A stretch of 64,000 nt of DNA from Virgibacillus_P tibetensis (GTDB taxonomy: Bacteria; Bacillota; Bacilli; Bacillales; Amphibacillaceae). The position numbers and the translations under genes were made by a program. Shown one piece after another: positions 53,816-62,190 of this stretch. The notes under the pieces were generated by a model that made no database searches, was not told where the DNA came from, and worked only from the letters and a program-made list of their open reading frames with translations. Within the stretch, counting starts at the first letter, position 1. The number at the start of each line of letters is the position of its first letter. The DNA is taken from NCBI RefSeq assembly GCF_036026595.1, contig NZ_JARZFX010000001.1, positions 434,001 to 498,000 of the forward strand, written 5' to 3'.

Positions 53816-53991
53816 TTGTATTAGGTTTTGGGATAGTCGGAACAACTTTAGTTACGTTAGCTTATCTGGAAACCAAAGGTAAACTATCCATTAATACAAC
53901 AGTCTTGTACATCATATTAGGATTAATCGCTGTTTTGGTTGGGTGGTGGGGGATAGATGTAATATTAGAAACATTCCTCTTAAAAACCTAA
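53812..53991 (+). CDS. Small membrane protein (59 aa)
   Basis: GTG overlapping the previous stop. Two spans (about 2-19 and 31-52). Unknown. Confidence 0.55.
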   Translation: MIVLGFGIVGTTLVTLAYLETKGKLSINTTVLYIILGLIAVLVGWWGIDVILETFLLKT

Positions 53992-54144
53992 AGACATCCC
54001 GAACAAAAGGTAATAAGAAAACAACACGTACACACGCACCACGTAAGCAATAAACGAATTACCGACTGCATTACTGGTCGGGTATTGATACGGGTAATAC
54101 GTCAGGTAGCCTGTCAGGTAACAGAGTAGGAAAGGGGATAGGTA
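53992..54144 (+). repeat. Non-coding stretch with tandem 12-bp repeats
   Basis: GTCAGGTAGCCT then GTCAGGTAACAG (54101-54124), with ACCGAC / GTCGGG nearby (54061-54082) as an imperfect inverted repeat. Could be an operator or replication/nicking site for the module to the right; not proven. Confidence 0.4.
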
Positions 54145-54381
54145 ATGGTATCTTATGATTGTCCGACATGCGGAGGTAACGGAGTACAGGAAGTGCTTCA
54201 GGTTAGAAATGGGAACATTAAACGATTTACGGATAATTGCAGCATGTGTTTTGGTATCGGATCAATGACAAACGGCAGGGCTAATGTAGATTATGACGTT
54301 GGTATCACTGATCCAGACCCTGCATGGAGAATGAAATGGGGAAAAGATTATAAAAAGCAGCTGTCGAAAGGAGAGTTTTAA
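54145..54381 (+). CDS. DnaJ-type zinc-finger-like protein (78 aa)
   Basis: Two CxxCxGxG-type knuckles (CPTCGGNG and CSMCFGIG) like the DnaJ cysteine-rich region, without a J domain. ATAGGTA poor site. ATG of the FtsK gene overlaps its stop. Confidence 0.65.
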   Translation: MVSYDCPTCGGNGVQEVLQVRNGNIKRFTDNCSMCFGIGSMTNGRANVDYDVGITDPDPAWRMKWGKDYKKQLSKGEF

Positions 54382-55604
54382 TGTTAATTGAAACTGGCTT
54401 AGGTTTGCTGGTATCGTCTGCAATGCTCACATCCATCCGAACAAAAAACATGCCAGACAAAAAGAAAATAGAAAAGATATTTGAATACACGAAAACATGG
54501 GTAACTACAGAGGGAAATAAGATCAAGAAGCCACAATTCATTAGAGAGGATAACATAACAGTCAATGAAAAGGTGATAGGAATCGAATATGTGTATCGGT
54601 TGCCCTTGGGTATGCCATTTAAAAAATTAGAATATCTCAACGAAAATGTAGGTGTATTCAAAGATGGCTTACACAAAAATGTAGAAATAGAATTCGATGA
54701 GGGGATGATGCATGTGAATGTTTACGAAGCCGATCTGCCGAAGTCCTGGGATTATATTGACGAAAAATTGGAAGGGTGGAAAGTGCCCATCGGAAAGACA
54801 TACAAAGAATTAATCATGCATGACTTTGACAGTACACCTCACTTAGTAGGTGGTGGTACTACCCGATACGGTAAGACTAATCTTGTAAAGGGGATCATCA
54901 CATCACTAATTATCAATCATCCAGAAGATGTTGAGTTGTATCTCATTGATCTAAAAGCAGGAGTGGAGTTTTACCGATACAGAAATTTAAAACAAGTACA
55001 GATGGTCGCTACAAATGTTGTGGAAACGTACGATCTGTTAACAGAAGTGATGATGAAATTAGAAGTAGAGAAATTGTTATATCGTAATAATGGATGGTCA
55101 AATGTAACCGAATCACCAATCAAGAAAAGAACGTTTGTAATCATTGATGAAGCTGGCGACTTAGTACCTGAATCATTTATGGATAAAGACGAAAAGGATA
55201 TGCACAAAGAATGCCAATGGATGCTGTCTCACGTTGCCCGAATTGGTGGAGCATTTGGATTTAGAGAGTTATTCTTTAGTCAATATACTACTGCCGACGT
55301 ACTGCCAAGGCAAATAAAACAAAATTGTGATGCAAAGATTAGCTTTAAATTGCAAAATGGTTATTCTAGCGAAGTTGTTTTAGGAGAAGGGAACACACAG
55401 GCAGCCGATTTAGAAAAGATACCAGGCAGGGCTATGTTTAAAGACGGCGCTACCATGCATAAGTTACAAGTTCCGCGTATCTATGATAAGCAAATGGAAA
55501 AACTCCTGCAAGATCATTACGTCACAAAGAGAAAGGATATTACTAATGAACAACAGGCAGATGAAGATACTAACGAACTTATCCAAATTAGAGATATTGA
55601 CTAG
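54381..55604 (+). CDS. FtsK/SpoIIIE-like DNA translocase
   Basis: 407 aa. N-terminal hydrophobic segment, Walker A GGTTRYGKTN (about 158-167), Walker B FVIIDEAGDL (about 252-261), Arg-finger region. Resembles coupling-type ATPases of plasmids and ICEs and FtsK proteins of some Bacillus phages after the lysin. No gamma domain. Probably works with the replication-relaxation protein. Confidence 0.85.
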   Translation: MLIETGLGLLVSSAMLTSIRTKNMPDKKKIEKIFEYTKTWVTTEGNKIKKPQFIREDNITVNEKVIGIEYVYRLPLGMPFKKLEYLNENVGVFKDGLHKNVEIEFDEGMMHVNVYEADLPKSWDYIDEKLEGWKVPIGKTYKELIMHDFDSTPHLVGGGTTRYGKTNLVKGIITSLIINHPEDVELYLIDLKAGVEFYRYRNLKQVQMVATNVVETYDLLTEVMMKLEVEKLLYRNNGWSNVTESPIKKRTFVIIDEAGDLVPESFMDKDEKDMHKECQWMLSHVARIGGAFGFRELFFSQYTTADVLPRQIKQNCDAKISFKLQNGYSSEVVLGEGNTQAADLEKIPGRAMFKDGATMHKLQVPRIYDKQMEKLLQDHYVTKRKDITNEQQADEDTNELIQIRDID

Positions 55605-56133
55605 ATCACAAATCCAAACCCTCCATAATACGAAGAGCGCCCGTAATACAAATTTTATTATGAAATCCCTAAAACCATATATTAATTCAGTACGTCTGGA
55701 TGAAAACACTTACTACTTAAATAAAAAAGGCATCGACCTGGTGGGCGCTAAAAGTCAATTTAAGTATACAGATCAGACTACTCATAAACTCATGCGTAAT
55801 GATGCCTACATCTATTTTAAGCCGACAGAATGGAAAGTCGAACAAGAGATCAAAGTGAGGACAGTTACAGTTGTACCTGATGCCTACTTTTATTCTGGCT
55901 CATCTTATAAATTTTTAGAAGTCGATAATACACAAAAATGGAACATCAATGTTAAAAAAATGGAAAACTACAAATCATTAAAAGAAACCAAAGCATTCCA
56001 AAAACAATATAAATACTTCCCTCCTATTATATGGGTAGTGAAATTAGAATCACGTAAACCAAAAATTAAAGCGTTGGCTAAGGAAATGGATATCTTTTGC
56101 GAAGTGTATCTGCATGATGAAATCAAATTATAA
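55546..56133 (+). CDS. Replication-relaxation family protein
   Basis: 195 aa from ATG 55546 (GAGAAAGGATATT upstream; overlaps FtsK gene by 59 bp). N-terminal winged helix (QMKILTNLSKLEILTRSQIQTL), central QEIKVRTVTVVPDAYFY and KFLEVDNTQKW like Replic_Relax proteins of plasmids. Nuclease-like fold possible (PDAYF / EVD). Confidence 0.78.
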   Translation: MNNRQMKILTNLSKLEILTRSQIQTLHNTKSARNTNFIMKSLKPYINSVRLDENTYYLNKKGIDLVGAKSQFKYTDQTTHKLMRNDAYIYFKPTEWKVEQEIKVRTVTVVPDAYFYSGSSYKFLEVDNTQKWNINVKKMENYKSLKETKAFQKQYKYFPPIIWVVKLESRKPKIKALAKEMDIFCEVYLHDEIKL

Positions 56134-56143
56134 GGAGGGTATT

Positions 56144-56374
56144 ATGCGACGTTTTATACAAATCAATAATCTATCTGATGACGATTATATTCATTATGAC
56201 CACCAGGGTAACCAGTATAAAATTCACAGACTCGATTTTCTAGAAGTTTTAGATTGGGATAAATGGTGCTTGAAGGTACGCACTAAGTACGATCATGAAT
56301 TTTGGATTTTAGTTCCAATGATGTCGTATGAATGTAAGATTTCCCTGGACAATATTAAGGAGGTAATACCATGA
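56144..56374 (+). CDS. Hypothetical protein (76 aa)
   Basis: ATG 56144 after AAGGAGGG. Beta-rich, acidic with Trp; overlaps the next gene by 4 bp. Confidence 0.6.
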   Translation: MRRFIQINNLSDDDYIHYDHQGNQYKIHRLDFLEVLDWDKWCLKVRTKYDHEFWILVPMMSYECKISLDNIKEVIP

Positions 56375-56772
56375 AAGTGTTAATTGATGGCGTACATGTT
56401 GGTGACTACGTACACGTTAATCACTTTAAGGAGTTTAAAGGATACGTGGTGGATAGAGAAATGCCAACAATCAAAGTACTGGTTACCGACACATTAAGAG
56501 GTAAGACCAAACCGTTTGAGTTAGTTGATTACAAATACGCAGAAGTGATAGAGGATGAAGAAGAAGAACTGCAAGCAGCGATTAATAAACCCGTTTCTAA
56601 ATTCCCATACAAAGCACTAGCATATGCCCCAGCCATGGCAGGAGTTATCTTAGCAGCATTAACAAGCAACATCATTGGTCTAGGTTATGCAGGATTATAT
56701 TTAATATTTATATATGGTGTAATGGATGCTCCTAAATCAGTAAAAGACGATTGCCGAAAAGGCTGTCAATAA
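56371..56772 (+). CDS. Membrane protein with N-terminal soluble domain (133 aa)
   Basis: SH3-like beta domain 1-65 (VGDYVHVNHFKEFKGYVVD) then acidic stretch EDEEEE and two spans at 80-120. Unknown; in the FtsK module. Confidence 0.6.
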   Translation: MKVLIDGVHVGDYVHVNHFKEFKGYVVDREMPTIKVLVTDTLRGKTKPFELVDYKYAEVIEDEEEELQAAINKPVSKFPYKALAYAPAMAGVILAALTSNIIGLGYAGLYLIFIYGVMDAPKSVKDDCRKGCQ

Positions 56773-56784
56773 GGAGGGGATAGA

Positions 56785-56946
56785 ATGAATAACGCAAACA
56801 GATTATGGAAAGCAATTGAAATTTTAATGAAGGCTCTGGACGATGAAGCAAACGAAGCACGTAGAGTGGAGTTAATAAACGCAGTGCAGCATGTATCTGA
56901 TATTCACAGGAGTTGTATATCGGACTTTGAACCAGCGGCTGAATAG
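56785..56946 (+). CDS. Hypothetical small helical protein (53 aa)
   Basis: ATG after AAGGAGGGGA. Helix-rich; CISDFEPAAE end. The promoter of the lipoprotein gene begins within its last codons. Confidence 0.55.
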   Translation: MNNANRLWKAIEILMKALDDEANEARRVELINAVQHVSDIHRSCISDFEPAAE

Positions 56947-56955
56947 TGGTAAAAT
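56927..56955 (+). promoter_or_regulatory. Sigma-A type promoter of the lipoprotein gene
   Basis: TTGAAC, 17-bp spacer, TAAAAT, with an AT-rich leader to the TTG start. Suggests expression from the lysogen. Confidence 0.6.
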
Positions 56956-56983
56956 ATAGAAAAATGTACAGGGGGTTATTAGT

Positions 56984-57580
56984 TTGAAGAAAATATTAGT
57001 GGTTGTAGGTTTAATGTTTTTAGTTGGTTGCAGTGAAGCAACTGCAGAAGTCGAAGGGGAAGCAATGAATTTAGAGGAACTGCAAGGAAACATAAAAGAT
57101 GCAGGGAATGAGTTAAAAGATGTAGAAAATAAAATAACTTCAAAGGAAGCAGACCTTAAAAACTTAGAAAATAAATACAACTCTGAGGTGGATGGTTTCG
57201 AGGAGATAGTTGCTCTAATTGATGATAAAGAATCAATTGAAAGTGATGTAAAGTCTGCTGAATCAACACTGGCAAAATTGAATGATGATATCGGCTCCGC
57301 AGAAAAAGAACTTGCTAAATTGCAAGGTGATATCCTTGAATCTGTAGGCTCGCCGATCGAAATTAATGCTGGACAGTGGTTTGTTGGAACTGATATTGAT
57401 CCTGGTAGATACCGTGCTAGCGGATCTTCAAACTTTGTGGTTCGAGATAGCGGAGGTAGTTTAGTAGTCAATACAATTTTAGGTGACGGTCGTTCAGGAC
57501 GCGGAGATTATGTTTTCTTTGCTGTAGATGAATACTATATAGAAACTTCTGCAAAAACAACTTTAACTCCAGTCGAATAA
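56984..57580 (+). CDS. Prophage-encoded lipoprotein
   Basis: 198 aa, TTG after GGGGGTTATT. Lipoprotein signal: KK, hydrophobic core, LVGC lipobox at residues 13-16. Coiled coil 30-120, then a beta domain (INAGQWFVGTDIDPGRYRAS, VVRDSGGS) found at the ends of cell-surface lipoproteins. Own promoter and terminator; last gene before attR. A lysogenic-conversion role, for instance superinfection block at the envelope, is inferred. Confidence 0.75.
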   Translation: MKKILVVVGLMFLVGCSEATAEVEGEAMNLEELQGNIKDAGNELKDVENKITSKEADLKNLENKYNSEVDGFEEIVALIDDKESIESDVKSAESTLAKLNDDIGSAEKELAKLQGDILESVGSPIEINAGQWFVGTDIDPGRYRASGSSNFVVRDSGGSLVVNTILGDGRSGRGDYVFFAVDEYYIETSAKTTLTPVE

Positions 57581-57584
57581 TAAA

Positions 57585-57616
57585 AAGAGCAGATTTATAT
57601 CTGCTCTTAATTTTTT
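57585..57616 (+). terminator. Terminator after the lipoprotein gene
   Basis: AAGAGCAGAT / ATCTGCTCTT with TTAT loop and T-run. Confidence 0.9.
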
Positions 57617-57687
57617 GTATATAAGCCGCTAGGTGTTATACTAATAACTGTATCAAACGCATTCCAATTGTTCTAAAACGTTATCCA

Positions 57688-57708
57688 TAATACACACGTA
57701 ATAGACAA
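57688..57708 (+). repeat. Tandem repeats near attR (possible integrase arm sites)
   Basis: TAATACACACG then TAATAGACAAA; see 16999-17021. Confidence 0.55.
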
Positions 57709-57743
57709 ATGGACATTAAAACCCTTGTTATATCAGTAGTTAA

Positions 57744-57759
57744 GTTAACATGAAGTTAA
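57744..57759 (+). repeat. attR core
   Basis: Same 16-mer as attL. The right flank CGCTA (host) completes the inverted repeat started by TAGC at attL. Confidence 0.88.
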
Positions 57760-57805
57760 CGCTATTATTATGTAAGAAAAAAATAAATAAAAATTTGGTG
57801 ATACT

Positions 57806-58546
57806 ATGGCAAACTCAGAAAGACTACAGAAGGTTATTGCACAAAGTGGCATAACTTCAAGAAGGAAAGCAGAACAACTCATATTGGAAGGGAAAGTTAA
57901 GGTGAATGACAGAGTTGTGACTGAAATGGGTACTAAAGTTAACAGAGATGATAAAATTGAAGTAAATGGAGTTCAATTAGAAAAAGAATTACTTGTCTAC
58001 TATATGCTTTATAAGCCCCGGGGTGTTATTTCAAGCCTTAGTGATGAAAAAGGAAGAAAAGTAGTAACAGATCTACTGGGAGAAGTTCCTGAACGTATTT
58101 TTCCCGTTGGAAGGTTGGATTATGACACATCAGGTATTCTATTATTAACAAACGATGGGGAATTTGCTAATCTCTTAATGCATCCGAAGTACGGTGTGGA
58201 CAAAGTGTATGTGGCTAAGATCAAAGGGATACCAAATAAAATAGAACTGGCACAACTCAAAAAAGGTGTGAAATCTGACAAAGACAACTTAAAGGCTGTA
58301 GGTTATACTGTTTTGTCAGTAGACAAACAGAAGAATACGATGATTCTTGAAATAACATTACGTGAAGGCAAAAATAGACATGTAAGACGAATGATGGAGC
58401 AACTGGGCTATCCAGTAATGAAATTGATGCGTGAAAAATATGGTACTCTTACATTACAAGGTCTTCAGCCCGGGAACTATCGTCCATTAACTCCACACGA
58501 AATAAAGCAAATGCGAAATATGGCTGCCACAATTGTTAAAGAATAG
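57806..58546 (+). CDS. rluB: 23S rRNA pseudouridine synthase RluB
   Basis: 246 aa. S4 RNA-binding domain (1-60: LQKVIAQSGITSRRKAEQLI), catalytic Asp in VGRLDYDTSGILLLTNDG (about residue 103-120), KTRQ-like GKNRHVRRMM. ATTTGGTGAT site. In B. subtilis it follows spmB. Confidence 0.95.
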   Translation: MANSERLQKVIAQSGITSRRKAEQLILEGKVKVNDRVVTEMGTKVNRDDKIEVNGVQLEKELLVYYMLYKPRGVISSLSDEKGRKVVTDLLGEVPERIFPVGRLDYDTSGILLLTNDGEFANLLMHPKYGVDKVYVAKIKGIPNKIELAQLKKGVKSDKDNLKAVGYTVLSVDKQKNTMILEITLREGKNRHVRRMMEQLGYPVMKLMREKYGTLTLQGLQPGNYRPLTPHEIKQMRNMAATIVKE

Positions 58547-58569
58547 TCAAATTTACCAACGTGGTTAAG

Positions 58570-58578
58570 TGGTATAAT
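58570..58578 (+). promoter_or_regulatory. Extended -10 promoter upstream of resA
   Basis: TGGTATAAT (TG-n-TATAAT) 22 bp before the resA ATG; -35 weak. Probably starts resABC. Confidence 0.45.
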
Positions 58579-58599
58579 GGTTTGGGGAGTGAATAATAG

Positions 58600-59172
58600 A
58601 TGAGCTTAGAGCAGATAAAGAAAAGGAAGAGAAATAAAAAAAGAAACCGTCTAATTTTTAGAACAGCAACCCTGGCTGTTCTATTAATCGCTGTCGTCTT
58701 TGCGCTTGTCTCCAACTTTCAAAAGGATAAAACGATTTATAGTGTTGGAGATAAAGCACCGGATTTTCAATTACAGCAAATTAATAACAACAACGAATTG
58801 GAAACAGTACGGCTCAGTGACTATGAAGGTAAGGGAATTATGTTGAATTTTTGGGCTACTTACTGTAAGCCATGTGAAGCAGAAATGCCCTACATGGAAA
58901 AGCTTTATCCCGAGTATAACGAAAAAGGGATAGAGATTATTGCAGTTAGTTTGGATGCAACTCAGTTAGTTGTTAACCGGTTTATTGATAAATATGAGTT
59001 GACTTTTCCCATTCCTCATGACACTAGAGGGCAAGTAATGGATCTGTATAAAGTTGGACCGATGCCAAGTACATTCTTCATTAATCCAGAAGGGGAAATT
59101 GAAGACATTGTTGAAGGCGCGTTAACACTTGAACGATTAGAAGGACATTTACAGGATATTCAACCGAATTAA
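58600..59172 (+). CDS. resA: Thiol-disulfide oxidoreductase ResA
   Basis: 190 aa, membrane-anchored by a helix at 20-40. Thioredoxin fold with CKPC in FWATYCKPCEAEMP (about residue 90). Reduces apocytochrome c cysteines for haem attachment. Confidence 0.95.
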   Translation: MSLEQIKKRKRNKKRNRLIFRTATLAVLLIAVVFALVSNFQKDKTIYSVGDKAPDFQLQQINNNNELETVRLSDYEGKGIMLNFWATYCKPCEAEMPYMEKLYPEYNEKGIEIIAVSLDATQLVVNRFIDKYELTFPIPHDTRGQVMDLYKVGPMPSTFFINPEGEIEDIVEGALTLERLEGHLQDIQPN

Positions 59173-59206
59173 TGTAAGCAGTCTACTTGTATTGTGAGGG
59201 ATTTGA

Positions 59207-60850
59207 ATGAATAAAATAAAATGTGAATGTGGACACGTAAATCCCGAGGGAACAGTTCTATGCGAAGCGTGTGGTAAGCCTATAGAAGGGAATCAGCATA
59301 TTGATGGTAATGATAAGAAGAAACTGCTGAATATGCGTTATGATGGTAGTGCCCGAAGATCACAAACATACAATAAATCAATTATTGATAAAATATGGAG
59401 CTTTTTCTCTTCTGTTAAAGTAGGGGTTTGGCTAATAGTTGTCACACTGATTGCCTCGGCAGTAGGATCTATCTTCCCCCAGGAAATGTACATACCAGCA
59501 GACGCAGCATCACGTGATCCTGCAATCTTTTATGAAGATCGATATGGTATTTTCGGACTTATTTTTTATCAATTAGGATTTCATAATTTATATAGCTCTT
59601 GGTGGTATATGATACTGATTGCTTTAATTGGTATCTCGTTGGTAATTTGCAGTATTGACCGAGTAGTTCCTTTATACAAAGCATTAAAGTTACAAAAAGC
59701 AAAAAGACACGAAACATTTATTAATCGCCAAAGATTATATAGTGAGTCAGAGTCTGTAAGTAAAGAAGAAATACAGCAAGTTAAAGAAAAATTAAAGAAA
59801 CAGCGTTATAAGATCAGAGATGAAGATGGGCATATCCTAGCAGAAAAGGGCAGATTTTCCAGATGGGGACCTTATGTAAACCATATTGGATTAATTGTTA
59901 TATTATTAGCCGCGATGTTACGTTTCACGCCCCTACTATATATGGACGAGTATGTGTGGGTAAGAGAAGGGCAACAACTGGTTATTCCTGGAACTGATGG
60001 GGAGTATTATATAGAAAACAAACGTTTCTTATTAGAAACACATGATGAAAATGATGAACGTTTTAAAGATTCATTAGCAAAACAAGGAGAAATGGTACCT
60101 AGTAATTATCAGACTGATGTTATTATCTATAAAGCACATGAATCAGAGGTAGCGGGTGCCGAACCAGAGCTTGAAAAAATTATTGAAAGTGATATTCGAA
60201 TGAATAAACCGTTGAAATTTGATGGTTACACTTTATATCAAGCAGGTTATCAATTGAATGAATTCACTAATATGTCTTTTAAGATACACGAAACAAATGA
60301 TAGTGAGGAAGAAGCTTTGGATTCATTTACGATTAATCTAACTTCTCCTGAATCCGATTATGAACTGGACAATGGATTTCGGGTTGTGGTAGATCAGTAT
60401 TATCCTGATTATTACTTGGATGATAATGGAGAGCCTGCTTCTGAAACTAACTACCCAAGAAATCCAGCTTTTGTCCTTTTGATTTATCCCCCAGGTGAAG
60501 TGACACCTGAGGTTAGTTTCATAGGTATTGGAAGAAACATTGATGCTACTGGTGAAAATCAATACAAAGCGGGTATAGAAGATTTTGAAATGCATAATGT
60601 CAGTGGGTTAACTGTAAGAGTAGATTATACGCTGCCGCTTTTCATTATAGGTGCTGCTATATTTATGATTGGTGTTAGTCAGGGAATGTATTGGCAGCAT
60701 AGAAGGATTTGGATCCATCCAAAACAGAAAGGTGTACTATTAGCTGCTCATACTAATAAGAACTGGTTTGGGGTTAAGAGTGAAATAGAAAAGGCAATAG
60801 CCGGTACCACTATTAAAATGGTAGAAGATCAACAGGAATTGGACGAATAG
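59207..60850 (+). CDS. resB: Cytochrome c biogenesis protein ResB
   Basis: 547 aa. N-terminal zinc ribbon (CECGHVNPEGTVLCEACG), then helices near 66-85, 125-150, 215-235 and 475-490 with the large external loop between. Works with ResC to carry and attach haem. Confidence 0.94.
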   Translation: MNKIKCECGHVNPEGTVLCEACGKPIEGNQHIDGNDKKKLLNMRYDGSARRSQTYNKSIIDKIWSFFSSVKVGVWLIVVTLIASAVGSIFPQEMYIPADAASRDPAIFYEDRYGIFGLIFYQLGFHNLYSSWWYMILIALIGISLVICSIDRVVPLYKALKLQKAKRHETFINRQRLYSESESVSKEEIQQVKEKLKKQRYKIRDEDGHILAEKGRFSRWGPYVNHIGLIVILLAAMLRFTPLLYMDEYVWVREGQQLVIPGTDGEYYIENKRFLLETHDENDERFKDSLAKQGEMVPSNYQTDVIIYKAHESEVAGAEPELEKIIESDIRMNKPLKFDGYTLYQAGYQLNEFTNMSFKIHETNDSEEEALDSFTINLTSPESDYELDNGFRVVVDQYYPDYYLDDNGEPASETNYPRNPAFVLLIYPPGEVTPEVSFIGIGRNIDATGENQYKAGIEDFEMHNVSGLTVRVDYTLPLFIIGAAIFMIGVSQGMYWQHRRIWIHPKQKGVLLAAHTNKNWFGVKSEIEKAIAGTTIKMVEDQQELDE

Positions 60851-60886
60851 TTATTAAGAAGGTTTTAACATGTCAGGAGGATTTGC

Positions 60887-62074
60887 ATGAGTTTAATTAG
60901 CATGAGCAGTACGGCTTTATATTCGGCATTTATACTTTACTTGGTAGCCACTTTCTTCTTTGGTTTTACAATTAAAGATAAGCGCTCCATTTCAAAGAAA
61001 GATATAGCCGGAAAAATTGGAATAACCCTTACAATTATTGGTTTTATAGCACAACTGATTTATTTTATAACAAGGTGGATGGCTAGTGGACATGCCCCAG
61101 TAAGTAATATGTTTGAGTTTATGACCTTTTTGGGAATGTCACTCGTTATAGCGTTTATAATTCTTTACTTTATTTATAGATTAACTGTTCTGGGGCTATT
61201 CGCATTACCTGTTGCGCTTATTATTATAGCTTACGCAAGTATGTTCCCTACAGAGGTGTCGCCATTAGTTCCTTCGTTACAAAGTCACTGGTTATATATA
61301 CATGTAACGACTGTTTCCTTATCTCAGGGTATACTTGGAATTAGTTTTGTTACGGGACTAATTTATTTGATTAGACAAATTGATCAATCTGTTAAAAGTA
61401 AAAGAACTGCATGGTTGGAATTAGTGTTATATACATTGTTCCTTTTCATAGGGTTTATCGTCATTAGTACGGTATTTAATCTGATGAATTATAACGCATC
61501 ATTCGAATATCCATTGGATAACCGTACTATTACCACGGAGTATCATTTACCAGCAATTGCTGGTCCGACGGACGGAGCGCTCGTCACAGAAGGTGCGATG
61601 CAACCGTGGTTCGAAACACCTGCATGGATGCATGGTGCAGATTCAGGGAGGAAATTTAATACGTTGATATGGTCAATCCTTACTGGTTCTGTCATCTACG
61701 GTCTTACGCGTCTTATACTAAGAAAACGTGTTGGCGCTGCTATTCAGCCTTTACTTAAATCCTCTAAACCTGACCTTTTGGATGAGATTACATATCGTGC
61801 AGTAGCTATTGGTTTTCCTTTATTTACATTAGGGGGATTAATATTTGCGGCGATATGGGCACAAATTGCCTGGGATAGATTCTGGGGATGGGACCCGAAA
61901 GAGGTCTGGGCGTTAATAACATGGTTTTTCTATGCAGCCTTTTTACATTTAAGACTGTCACGAGGATGGCATGGAGAGAAATCTGCTTGGCTGGCAGTTG
62001 GCGGATTTGCTATCATTATGTTTAATCTAATTGTTGTAAATCTTGTATTAGCAGGACTGCATTCATATGCATAG
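60887..62074 (+). CDS. resC: Cytochrome c biogenesis protein ResC (CcsA)
   Basis: 395 aa, about eight membrane helices. WWD-type motif WDRFWGWDPKEVWALITW (about 325-345) and conserved His residues in HWLYIHVTT and HLRLSRGWHG. CAGGAGG site. Confidence 0.95.
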   Translation: MSLISMSSTALYSAFILYLVATFFFGFTIKDKRSISKKDIAGKIGITLTIIGFIAQLIYFITRWMASGHAPVSNMFEFMTFLGMSLVIAFIILYFIYRLTVLGLFALPVALIIIAYASMFPTEVSPLVPSLQSHWLYIHVTTVSLSQGILGISFVTGLIYLIRQIDQSVKSKRTAWLELVLYTLFLFIGFIVISTVFNLMNYNASFEYPLDNRTITTEYHLPAIAGPTDGALVTEGAMQPWFETPAWMHGADSGRKFNTLIWSILTGSVIYGLTRLILRKRVGAAIQPLLKSSKPDLLDEITYRAVAIGFPLFTLGGLIFAAIWAQIAWDRFWGWDPKEVWALITWFFYAAFLHLRLSRGWHGEKSAWLAVGGFAIIMFNLIVVNLVLAGLHSYA

Positions 62075-62092
62075 ACATTAAATAGTTCTTTT

Positions 62093-62130
62093 ACAAGGTA
62101 CCATTTTGATGAATGGTATCTTGTTTTCTT
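62093..62130 (+). terminator. Partial terminator between resC and resD
   Basis: ACAAGGTACCATT / AATGGTATCTTGT with one G-U pair and TTTTCTT after. Confidence 0.75.
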
Positions 62131-62190
62131 ATACTTTCACGTGCAGGTAGTTTATACTTTATATAACTTCAATTAAGAGGGGGAGCTTAG

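Larger units (their letters stand above)
16893..57759. mobile_element. Complete prophage (siphovirus type), about 40.85 kb
   Basis: Bounded by a 16-bp direct repeat; contains integrase, immunity, replication, packaging, head, tail, lysis and conversion modules in the usual order. Host genes on either side (spmB, rluB) are neighbours in B. subtilis, so the element is a clean insertion. No broken structural gene was found, so it may be inducible. Confidence 0.95.
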
